From Sandaracinobacteroides hominis (GTDB lineage Bacteria > Pseudomonadota > Alphaproteobacteria > Sphingomonadales > Sphingomonadaceae), in NCBI RefSeq assembly GCF_016464365.1, contig NZ_JADCUC010000001.1:496001-560000 (forward strand): a stretch of 64,000 nucleotides of DNA. Reading direction: 5' to 3'. Positions 52,800-59,522 of this stretch are shown one piece after another. The translations under genes were made by a program, and so were the position numbers. Under the pieces are notes generated by a model. That model did no database searches and was not told the DNA's origin. It saw only the letters and a list, made by a program, of their open reading frames with translations. Each line of letters starts with the position of its first letter. Position 1 is the stretch's first letter.

Positions 52800-52826
52800 T
52801 TTACGGCGCGTGCAGCAGGGAATTTA
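52800..52826 (-). promoter_or_regulatory. Sigma-28 promoter of flgM
   Basis: On the minus strand TAAA is followed after exactly 15 bases by GCCGTAAA, a near-perfect sigma-28 promoter. Its -35 element overlaps the flgA stop codon. Transcription of flgM by FliA would give the standard negative feedback loop. Confidence 0.85.
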
Positions 52827-53276
52827 GGGCTGATCTGCGCTGCCGGGCAAGATCATCTGGCCATCCGGGCCTGCGACCGCGCTGAAGCTTCGGCCGCTGC
52901 GGCTGTTGCGGACGGTGATGTTGCCGTTGGAATCCGATCGGCCCTCGGCGATGACATCCGCGCCCACCCGGAACCCCTGCCCTGCAGCCTCCACACGAAC
53001 CGTCTGACCCCGCCGGATTGTCAGCGCTGCTGCCTGCAGCGGCAGTATGATGCGCCAGCCCGTGGGCGGGCAGGAGGCCGCCAGCGCGCTGCTCCGCGGG
53101 CCGGACCAGGCGAAGGCATAGCCGCCGATGCAATCCGGCACGGTCAGGCGGGGATCGAAGACGACCTCCCGGCCGGCAAAGTTTTCGGCCTGCTGCCGTA
53201 ACGCATCCATGCCGGCTTGCGCCGGAACGTTCGCTGCGAGCAGCATAGCAATACCGATCGGGAATTTCCGGTTGAT
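52824..53276 (-). CDS. flgA: Flagellar P-ring chaperone FlgA, apparent ATC start
   Basis: A FlgA-family protein of 150 residues. The mature part includes the SAF-like segment LTIRRGQTVRVEAAGQGFRVGADVIAEG and the ending NSRSGRSFSAVAGPDGQMIL typical of FlgA. Translating from 53276 gives NRKFPIGIAMLLAANVPAQA, a good Sec signal peptide. The start codon is ATC, 7 bases after AGGAG; no ATG, GTG or TTG lies upstream in frame before the promoter. The next ATG at 53246 would cut the signal peptide to about ten residues. Only the C-terminal half of long FlgA forms is present. Together with flgM it faces the flgB operon. Confidence 0.85.
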   Translation of the reverse strand: MNRKFPIGIAMLLAANVPAQAGMDALRQQAENFAGREVVFDPRLTVPDCIGGYAFAWSGPRSSALAASCPPTGWRIILPLQAAALTIRRGQTVRVEAAGQGFRVGADVIAEGRSDSNGNITVRNSRSGRSFSAVAGPDGQMILPGSADQP

Positions 53277-53307
53277 GGCCTCTCTCCTGCCAGGTGCAGG
53301 AAATGCC

Positions 53308-53325
53308 GTGCAAGGCGGATGCCAG
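53308..53325 (-). promoter_or_regulatory. Sigma-54 promoter of flgA
   Basis: On the minus strand CTGGCATCCGCCTTGCA has GG and GC exactly 10 bases apart, with TGGCAT versus consensus TGGCAC and a perfect TTGC. The start site would be near 53298, giving a 22-base leader with AGGAG before the ATC start of flgA. Confidence 0.75.
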
Positions 53326-53356
53326 GCCGGCGCGCGTTGGTTGCAAAGCGCCCCGA

Positions 53357-53406
53357 CCGGCACATCTGTGCCGCTTCTTCTTTCGCGCGCGGCACAGATG
53401 TGCCGG
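53357..53406. promoter_or_regulatory. Two palindromic activator sites between flgA and flgB
   Basis: Two 18-bp sites, at 53357-53374 and 53389-53406, contain GGCACA-N2-TGTGCC palindromes. The sites are exact reverse complements, and their centres lie 32 bp apart, about three helical turns. The centres are about -67 and -99 from the predicted starts of both flgA and flgB. They are likely enhancer sites for a flagellar sigma-54 activator (FlbD/FleQ type, encoded elsewhere). As a single 18-bp inverted repeat the same DNA could also form a long hairpin. Confidence 0.75.
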
Positions 53407-53436
53407 CCCCTCAGGCCGCTGACGTGGCGGAGCGGG

Positions 53437-53454
53437 TTGGCACGGCAATTGCTT
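53437..53454 (+). promoter_or_regulatory. Sigma-54 promoter of the flgB operon
   Basis: TTGGCACGGCAATTGCTT matches the -24/-12 consensus TGGCACG-N4-TTGC fully. The start site would be near 53464, about 45 bases before flgB. Together with the palindromes upstream it is a complete enhancer-dependent promoter. Confidence 0.88.
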
Positions 53455-53508
53455 CTCCCGACCTGAGGCAGTCGTTCGGATTGCCGCGAACGGAGACAGG
53501 CGCCGCCG

Positions 53509-53889
53509 ATGGACAGGCTGGATCGATTTCTGGGGGTACACCGGGATGCGTTGCTGCTGCGCAACGATCGGCTTGCGGTGCTCGCCTCCAACATCGCCAA
53601 TGCCGCAACGCCCGGATACAAGGCACGCGACCTGGATTTCGGCTCCGTCCTTTCGGAGCGCCAGCCGGATACGCTGGCCCGCACCAATCCGGCGCATCTG
53701 TCGGCCAATCGGGCTGCATCGACCGAACTTCTGTATCGCAAGCCGGTCCAGCCTTCTCTGGACGGAAACACCGTCGAGCTGGCGACCGAGCAGCTCCAGT
53801 TTGCCGAAACCGCCCTTCGCTATCGGTCGACGCTCAGCATCCTGAACGGCCGGCTGACGACCCTTAGCTCGGCCTTGAAGGGAGAATGA
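53509..53889 (+). CDS. flgB: Flagellar proximal rod protein FlgB
   Basis: Rod protein of 126 residues. The N-terminal rod motif appears as RLAVLASNIANAATPGYKARDLDF, and the C-terminal helix ELATEQLQFAETALRYRSTLSILNGRL matches FlgB. It builds the proximal rod with FlgC and FlgF. A GGAGA site precedes the ATG. It is the first gene of an operon running to flgL, behind a sigma-54 promoter. The gene for the rod adaptor FliE, often nearby, is not in the window. Confidence 0.95.
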   Translation: MDRLDRFLGVHRDALLLRNDRLAVLASNIANAATPGYKARDLDFGSVLSERQPDTLARTNPAHLSANRAASTELLYRKPVQPSLDGNTVELATEQLQFAETALRYRSTLSILNGRLTTLSSALKGE

Positions 53890-53891
53890 CG

Positions 53892-54293
53892 ATGTCGCTG
53901 AGCCTCTTCGACATTGCCGGTCGGGCGATGTCTGCCCAGCTGGTCCGGCTGAACAGCGCTGCTTCGAACCTGGCGAATGCCGGCTCGGTTTCCTCCAGCA
54001 GTGCAAGTGCATTCAAGGCTTTGAAGCCGATATTTCAAACAGCTTATGAAGGAGCGTCCGGAAAGGCGACGGTGAATGTCCTGGGTGTCGTTCAATCGAA
54101 TGCCGCCCCGCAGCGCCGCCACGAGCCGGGCCACCCGCTCGCAGATGCGCAGGGGTATGTGCATGTCGCCGCCGTCGACTCCAACGCCGAGCTGGTCGAG
54201 GTGGTGGAAACGTCGCGCCAGTATCGCAACAACATCGAAGTGCTGGAGACGGCGAAGTCGCTGACGATGGAAACGCTGAGGATGGGCCGGTGA
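53892..54293 (+). CDS. flgC: Flagellar proximal rod protein FlgC
   Basis: Rod protein of 133 residues with the N-terminal motif LVRLNSAASNLANAGSVSSS and the C-terminal EVVETSRQYRNNIEVLETAKSL. The first ATG (53886) overlaps the flgB stop but abuts GGAGA directly; ATG 53892 has better spacing and gives the family-like MSLSLFDIAG. Its stop overlaps the flgD start. Confidence 0.93.
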   Translation: MSLSLFDIAGRAMSAQLVRLNSAASNLANAGSVSSSSASAFKALKPIFQTAYEGASGKATVNVLGVVQSNAAPQRRHEPGHPLADAQGYVHVAAVDSNAELVEVVETSRQYRNNIEVLETAKSLTMETLRMGR

Positions 54294-54709
54294 GCTTTGA
54301 TTTCAGCGCATTGGGCTTGCGGACCTCCGAGAAGACGGACAGCGCCGCGACGGCCTCGAAGGGCCGTCAGACGCTGGGGCAGCAGGATTTCCTGACCTTG
54401 CTGGTCACGCAGCTGAAGAACCAGGACCCCCTGAATCCGATGGAAAACGAGGCCTTCGTCGCCCAGCTCGCACAGTTCTCGACTGTCTCGGGGATCACCG
54501 AAATGAACGGTTCGCTGGCCCGTATCTCGGCCCTTGCCGGAAACGACAGCCGTTCGCTGGCGCCGCAATGGCTTGGGCGGACGGTGACCGGGCCGGATGG
54601 GATCAGCGGAAAGGTCGCCTCTGTCGCCGTCTCGGAAGACGCCAGCCTGCATCTAACCCTGGAGGACGGCAGCAAGCTTGCCGTCTCCGCTGTCACCTCG
54701 CTCGCTTGA
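54290..54709 (+). CDS. flgD: Flagellar hook-capping protein FlgD, short form
   Basis: Scaffold for hook assembly, 139 residues. The FlgD N-terminal signature GQQDFLTLLVTQLKNQDPLNPMENEAFVAQLAQFSTVSGI is present, followed by a short Tudor-like part. The usual FlgD has about 220 residues; the FLG_D insertion (Ig-like) domain is missing. It starts at GTG 54290 overlapping the flgC stop (GTGA). Confidence 0.94.
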   Translation: MSFDFSALGLRTSEKTDSAATASKGRQTLGQQDFLTLLVTQLKNQDPLNPMENEAFVAQLAQFSTVSGITEMNGSLARISALAGNDSRSLAPQWLGRTVTGPDGISGKVASVAVSEDASLHLTLEDGSKLAVSAVTSLA

Positions 54710-54722
54710 CGGGAACCCTGCA

Positions 54723-55958
54723 ATGACCTTCTACACCTCGCTCACCGGGCTGAATGCGGCGCAGACGGAACTTTCCGCGCTCAGCAACAATATCGCCAAC
54801 GTCGGCACTTCGGGCTTCAAGAAAAGCCGGGTGGAATTCGGCGACATCGTCACTCGTTCGGCGACGCAGGCGGCAAACCGGGTGAACGGCGCCGGCGTGG
54901 CAGTCGCGGCGGTGAAGCAGCAGTTCACGCAAGGGGGGTATCAGACCAGCACCAACGCCCTCGATCTTTCCATCGGCGGGCAGGGATTCTTTCTGGTGAA
55001 GGGCGGCGGCGATGCGGCGGACAGCCTGGCGCTGTCGCGCAATGGCGCCTTCAGTGTGGATGCGGACAGGTGGGTGATCGACAATGAAGGTCGCCGCCTG
55101 CAAGTGCTGCCGACCACGACGGATGGTTCGGTAACCGCGATCGGAACCAGCGCCCTGCAGGCGCTGCGCCTGCCGACCAGCTCCGGAGAGCCCCGCGCCA
55201 CCACTGCCGTCCGCTTTACGGCTAACCTGCCGGCAGGCGCCGCCGCACCGACTTCCAGCTTCGCGCGGGACAATCCGGCCAGCTACAACGGCGCGACCTC
55301 GATGGCCGTCTATGACGCAGACGGAAACGCCTCGAGGGTCACCATCTACTACCGGCGCATTGAAAGCCCCGTCGGGGACGTCAACAAATACTGGGAAGTC
55401 AGGAGCTTCGTGGGAGATGCGGAAATCACGCCTGTTCCCGGCCCCGGGCCGCAACAGCTGAGTTTCGATCCGGACGGCGTGCTGCTGACGCCCACCGCCC
55501 CCGTCACCACATCGGCCGCCTTCACGCTCAGCTATGCCGACAGTACGATGCAGAACCTGCCCTTTGCCGTGCCCTACACCGAGCAGGACGGCTATCAGCC
55601 CGGCAGGCTGGAAGGTGTTGGCGTAGATATCTCCGGCGTTGTCCGGGCGAGCTTCTCGAACGGGGAAACCGTCGCCATCGGCAAGCTGGCGCTGGGCAAT
55701 GTGCCAAATCCCCAGGGGCTTCGGCAGAACGGCAATGTCAGCTGGACGGTTTCGCCCTCTTCGGGCGACCTGATGGTGGGTGAAGGCGCCAGGGACGGAT
55801 ATGGAACGATCAATTCCGGCTCTGTCGAGCGATCGAACGTGGATCTCACGGAGGAACTGGTCGGGCTGATTTCGGCCCAGCGGAACTTTCAGGCGAACGC
55901 GAAGGCGATCGACACCTCTTCGTCGCTGCTGCAGACGATCATCCAGCTGCGCAGCTGA
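54723..55958 (+). CDS. flgE: Flagellar hook protein FlgE
   Basis: Hook subunit of 411 residues. The N-terminal MTFYTSLTGLNAAQTELSALSNNIANVGTSGFKKSRVEFGDI and C-terminal SNVDLTEELVGLISAQRNFQANAKAIDTSSSLLQTIIQLR match FlgE. The middle D1/D2 region has the segment AFSVDADRWVIDNEGRRLQ and an inserted beta domain. ATG 54723 is chosen; the open frame upstream belongs to no family. The gene overlaps flgF by one base. Confidence 0.95.
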   Translation: MTFYTSLTGLNAAQTELSALSNNIANVGTSGFKKSRVEFGDIVTRSATQAANRVNGAGVAVAAVKQQFTQGGYQTSTNALDLSIGGQGFFLVKGGGDAADSLALSRNGAFSVDADRWVIDNEGRRLQVLPTTTDGSVTAIGTSALQALRLPTSSGEPRATTAVRFTANLPAGAAAPTSSFARDNPASYNGATSMAVYDADGNASRVTIYYRRIESPVGDVNKYWEVRSFVGDAEITPVPGPGPQQLSFDPDGVLLTPTAPVTTSAAFTLSYADSTMQNLPFAVPYTEQDGYQPGRLEGVGVDISGVVRASFSNGETVAIGKLALGNVPNPQGLRQNGNVSWTVSPSSGDLMVGEGARDGYGTINSGSVERSNVDLTEELVGLISAQRNFQANAKAIDTSSSLLQTIIQLRS

Positions 55959-56695
55959 TGGATCGGCTGGTCTATACCGCCCTGACGGGCCTGCAGCGGG
56001 CGGAGGAAGCGCAGGCGGTGACGGCGCACAATCTCGCCAATTCTGCGACGCCCGGCTTCCGGCAGGAGCTTGCGGCACTTTCCGCAGCCTGGCTGACCCC
56101 CGGCGGCGCGGCGCTGACAGCAAGGGCGCAATCGGGCGGAGAATCCCCTCACGACCTGATGCGGCCGGGGCGGGTCGAACAAACTGGCGGAGCACTGGAT
56201 ATTGCGATGGACGGCAATGCCTGGCTGGCCGTGGCCGACGACGCTGGCGGCGAGGCGCTGACCCGAAGGGGCGATCTGCGGCTGGATGCGGATGGACGGT
56301 TGCTTACCGGCGACGGCAAGCAGGTGATGGGAGCGGATGGCCCGATCCAGATTGCGACCGGCTTTGGCTCGCTGCGGATTGCGCGCGACGGCCGGCTGGA
56401 AACGCGCGCTGCGGCCGATGCGCCGTTTGTGGAAGTTGGCCGGTTGAAGCTGGTTTCACCCGATGTGCGCACGTTGGAGCGCGGGGCTGATGGTCTTTTC
56501 CGGTCGGACGCTATGGACGCCGACCCCACGGCGACGGTCACTGCAGGTGCGATCGAGCGTTCGAACGTCGAGCCTGTCGCGGCGCTTGTCGAGCTGGTGC
56601 AGCAATCCCGCAATTTCGAACTGCAGACCAAGCTGCTGACCGCCGCTCGTGAAATGGACGAGAGCTCGGCCGCGCTGATGCGCCTTGACCCGTAA
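55958..56695 (+). CDS. flgF: Flagellar basal-body rod protein FlgF
   Basis: Rod protein of 245 residues with the N-terminal MDRLVYTALTGLQRAEEAQAVTAHNLANSATPGFRQ and the C-terminal EPVAALVELVQQSRNFELQTKLLTAAREMDESSAALM. The central D1 domain with the repeated LTRRGDLRLDADGRLLTGDGKQV is typical. It starts on the last base of flgE (TGATG). Confidence 0.94.
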   Translation: MDRLVYTALTGLQRAEEAQAVTAHNLANSATPGFRQELAALSAAWLTPGGAALTARAQSGGESPHDLMRPGRVEQTGGALDIAMDGNAWLAVADDAGGEALTRRGDLRLDADGRLLTGDGKQVMGADGPIQIATGFGSLRIARDGRLETRAAADAPFVEVGRLKLVSPDVRTLERGADGLFRSDAMDADPTATVTAGAIERSNVEPVAALVELVQQSRNFELQTKLLTAAREMDESSAALMRLDP

Positions 56696-56706
56696 GGACA
56701 TACCGG

Positions 56707-57492
56707 ATGCCTTCTGCCCTTCACATCGCTCGTTCTGGTCTGGAAGCGCTGGATGCCCGGCTGCGGACCATTTCCAACAATCTCGCCAACGCCAACACGA
56801 CAGGGTTCAAGCGGGACCGCGCGACGTTCGAGACGCTGCTCTACCAGACTTCGCGGCCGGCCGGTGCCCCGCAGGGAGCCGACAGCCGCTTTGGAATGGG
56901 GCTTTCGACCGGCGCCGGGGTGCGTCTGGCCGGCACCGAGCGGGTGCACAGCCAGGGCGGGTTTACCGTCACCGACAATGCGCTGGACCTGGCGATCGAC
57001 GGCGAGGGACTGTTTGAAGTGACGCTGCCCGATGGGCGACAGGCCTATACGCGAGCGGGCGCCTTCACGCGCGACAGCGAAGGGCGGATCGTGACGCCGC
57101 AGGGGTATCCGCTGAGCCCCGGCCTGCAGATACCGGAGAATGCGACCGGCATTACAGTGGGTTCGGGTGGTATCGTTTCGGCTGTCCTGCCGGGTGAGAC
57201 CGCCCCGACCGAGGTGGGACAGCTGACGCTGGCGGCATTCATCAATCCTGCCGGGCTGGAGCCGGTCGGGGAGAATCTCTATCTCGAGTCCGGCTCTTCG
57301 GGGGCACCGCAGCAGGGGAACCCCGGCGAAAACGGCATCGGACGCATCCGGCAGGGCAGCCTAGAGAGTTCCAACGTCTCGGCAGTGCAGGAGCTGGTCG
57401 AGATGATCGAGACCCAGCGCGCCTATGAAATCAATTCCAAGGTGATTTCGGCCGCCGACGAGATGATGCGTTATGTCAACCAGAGCCTCTAA
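56707..57492 (+). CDS. flgG: Flagellar distal rod protein FlgG
   Basis: Distal rod protein of 261 residues, the closest in sequence to the textbook family. It has SALHIARSGLEALDARLRTISNNLANANTTGFKRDRATFE near the start, the SSNVSAVQELVEMIETQRAYEINSKVISAADEMMRYVNQ ending and the FGMGLSTGAGVRLAGTERVHSQG segment. An AAGGA site precedes the ATG. Confidence 0.96.
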   Translation: MPSALHIARSGLEALDARLRTISNNLANANTTGFKRDRATFETLLYQTSRPAGAPQGADSRFGMGLSTGAGVRLAGTERVHSQGGFTVTDNALDLAIDGEGLFEVTLPDGRQAYTRAGAFTRDSEGRIVTPQGYPLSPGLQIPENATGITVGSGGIVSAVLPGETAPTEVGQLTLAAFINPAGLEPVGENLYLESGSSGAPQQGNPGENGIGRIRQGSLESSNVSAVQELVEMIETQRAYEINSKVISAADEMMRYVNQSL

Positions 57493-57493
57493 T

Positions 57494-58168
57494 ATGTTTT
57501 GGAAGCGTATATTTCCTGTTTCCTATGGGTTGATGCTGTCTGCTTGCCTCGCATCGAATCCGTTGAAGGATCAGGTTCCGCCGGTGCCGGCCACCTATGC
57601 GCCGCCTCCAGTTGCGGCGCCCGTGACCGGGAGCATCTATGCCGCCAGCCTTTCGGGGCGCCGTTCGCTGCTGCCGGCCGAGGATCGCAAGGCGCGCTAT
57701 GTGGGCGATATCCTCACGATCTTGCTGGTGGAGCGGCTGCAGGCGGAAAAGTCGACGTCGCAAGATGCCAGCCGGGATGCGCAGCGGTCACTGGATCTGC
57801 CGGATGCGCAGCCGTTCAGTTCCATACCGGAGGGGCTGTTCAGCGGCGGGACCAGCAGCAGCTTCAAGGGCACCGGTTCGACGCGGCAGGCCAATCGCCT
57901 GTCGGGAGAGATCACGGTCACGGTCGTGCAGGTGCTGCCGAACGGGGCGCTGATGGTGGCAGGGGATCGGCGGATCACGCTGACGCGCGGGGAAGAACAG
58001 GCGCAGATCACCGGCATCGTGCGGCCGGAGGATATCAGCCCGGAGAATCGCGTTCTGTCCACGCGCGTGGCCGACGCCCGCCTTCGCTATAGCGGAACCG
58101 GGGAGATCGCAGCGCAGTCGCGGCAGGGCTGGCTCAGCCGCTTCTTCGACAGGATCACCCCCTTCTGA
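57494..58168 (+). CDS. flgH: Flagellar L-ring protein FlgH
   Basis: Outer-membrane lipoprotein of 224 residues. The signal peptide ends in the lipobox LSAC with the lipidated Cys18 (MFWKRIFPVSYGLMLSACL). The L-ring features VGDILTILLVERLQAEKSTSQDASRD and ENRVLSTRVADARLRYSGTGEIAAQSRQGWLSRFFDRITPF are present. ATG 57494 is preferred over the ATG at 57473 inside flgG, because it gives the clean lipoprotein signal. Confidence 0.96.
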   Translation: MFWKRIFPVSYGLMLSACLASNPLKDQVPPVPATYAPPPVAAPVTGSIYAASLSGRRSLLPAEDRKARYVGDILTILLVERLQAEKSTSQDASRDAQRSLDLPDAQPFSSIPEGLFSGGTSSSFKGTGSTRQANRLSGEITVTVVQVLPNGALMVAGDRRITLTRGEEQAQITGIVRPEDISPENRVLSTRVADARLRYSGTGEIAAQSRQGWLSRFFDRITPF

Positions 58169-59292
58169 TGCGGTTCCTCCTCTTCCTCGCGGCAGTCGCC
58201 CTCTATTTCGGAGCGCCCGAGCTGCTGTATCCGGCGCAAGCGCAGGCGATGCAGCCGTCGCGGATCAAGGATCTGGCCCGGTTTCAGGGGGTTCGGGCGA
58301 ACAGCCTTGTCGGATACGGGCTGGTTGTTGGCCTGCCGGGCACGGGCGACGATAATCTTGCCTATACGGTGCAATCGATGCGCTCTGCTGCTTCGGCGAT
58401 GGGCGTGCAGCTTCCGCCGGGCGTCAATCCGGCGCTCAAGAACGCCGCAGCCGTGATGGTGACGGCGGAACTGCCGCCCTTCGCGAAGCCCGGGCAGCGG
58501 ATCGATGTGACGATTTCCGCGCTTGGCCGGGCGAAATCCTTGCGTGGGGGAACGCTGCTGCTTGCGCCGTTGAAGGGCGCCGACGCGGAAACCTATGCCC
58601 TGGCACAGGGCAATCTGACGGTCGGCGGCTTTGGAGCCGAGGGGGCAGATGGATCGCGCGTTGTGGTGAACACCCCGACTTCTGGCCGGATACCGGGCGG
58701 CGCCACAGTAGAGCGCGAAGTCCCCTCCCCGTTCGCCGCGTCCGGGCCGATGCTGCTGGATCTTGTCGCCCCCAGCTTTTCGACGGCGCAGGCCGTGGCC
58801 GATGGGGTGAACCAGCAGTTCGGACCGATTGCGCGGGCGGTCGATGCCGTTTCCATCGAAATCACCTCGCCCGAGGGCGTTCGCGAGCGGGTGGCGCTGG
58901 CGGCCCGGATCGAGAGCCTGTCGATCGTACCCTCTGCCCCCGCCGCACGGGTGGTCGTGAATGCGCGAACGGGCACGGTCGTGATCAGCGGAGACGTGCG
59001 CGTGCTGCCGGCAGCAGTGGCCCATGGAAATCTCACATTAACGGTAAGCGAGAACTGGCAAGTATCTCAGCCAGCGCCATTCAGCCGCCGCGGGGATACG
59101 GCCGTGACGCCCCAATCCGACGTGCGAGCCGGGGAATCTCCCGCCCGGATGGCGATGTTCGCGCCCGGTGCGCGTCTGTCCGATATCGTCGATTCGGTGA
59201 ACCGCCTTGGCGCCGCTCCCGGCGACCTGGTGGCCATATTGGAAGCCTTGAAGGAAGCGGGCGCCCTGCGGGCGGAGCTGGTGGTGATATGA
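58168..59292 (+). CDS. flgI: Flagellar P-ring protein FlgI
   Basis: Periplasmic P-ring subunit of 374 residues. The signal peptide (MRFLLFLAAVALYFGAPELL...AQA) is followed by SRIKDLARFQGVRANSLVGYGLVVGLPGTGDD, a strong family match, and VSALGRAKSLRGGTLLLAPL-like and VVNARTGTVVISGDVRV segments. It is folded with help from FlgA. It begins on the last base of flgH and overlaps flgJ by 4 bp. Confidence 0.96.
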   Translation: MRFLLFLAAVALYFGAPELLYPAQAQAMQPSRIKDLARFQGVRANSLVGYGLVVGLPGTGDDNLAYTVQSMRSAASAMGVQLPPGVNPALKNAAAVMVTAELPPFAKPGQRIDVTISALGRAKSLRGGTLLLAPLKGADAETYALAQGNLTVGGFGAEGADGSRVVVNTPTSGRIPGGATVEREVPSPFAASGPMLLDLVAPSFSTAQAVADGVNQQFGPIARAVDAVSIEITSPEGVRERVALAARIESLSIVPSAPAARVVVNARTGTVVISGDVRVLPAAVAHGNLTLTVSENWQVSQPAPFSRRGDTAVTPQSDVRAGESPARMAMFAPGARLSDIVDSVNRLGAAPGDLVAILEALKEAGALRAELVVI

Positions 59293-59522
59293 CGAACGCA
59301 ATTGAACTGACCGGGGCCGTCGCGGGGAATGACGGCGAAACGCTGCGCAAGGCCGCTGCAGGCTTCGAAGCGTTGATGCTGGAGAAGATCCTCGCGGCGG
59401 CCAGACCGGAGAGCGGTGGACCGATGGCCGATGCGAGATCGATTGCCGATCAGGCGCTTGCGGCAGATTTGTCGAAATCCAATCCGTTCGGGCTTCAGCA
59501 GCTGCTGGGCGGCAAATCATGA
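59289..59522 (+). CDS. flgJ: Rod-binding protein FlgJ, muramidase domain absent
   Basis: A 77-residue protein with only the rod-binding N-terminal domain (LRKAAAGFEALMLEKILAAARPESGGP). The C-terminal peptidoglycan hydrolase domain of enterobacterial FlgJ (313 residues) is missing, as in many alphaproteobacteria. The SLT-like gene coupled to flhA at 43386 is a candidate for the missing enzyme. The starts and stops overlap flgI and flgK by 4 bp. Confidence 0.88.
   Translation: MTNAIELTGAVAGNDGETLRKAAAGFEALMLEKILAAARPESGGPMADARSIADQALAADLSKSNPFGLQQLLGGKS

Noticed and set aside
53509-53771. Long minus-strand frame that would extend flgA into flgB
   Set aside because: The upstream part is antisense to flgB and Arg/Ser-rich; the signal peptide and ribosome binding site place the start at 53276.
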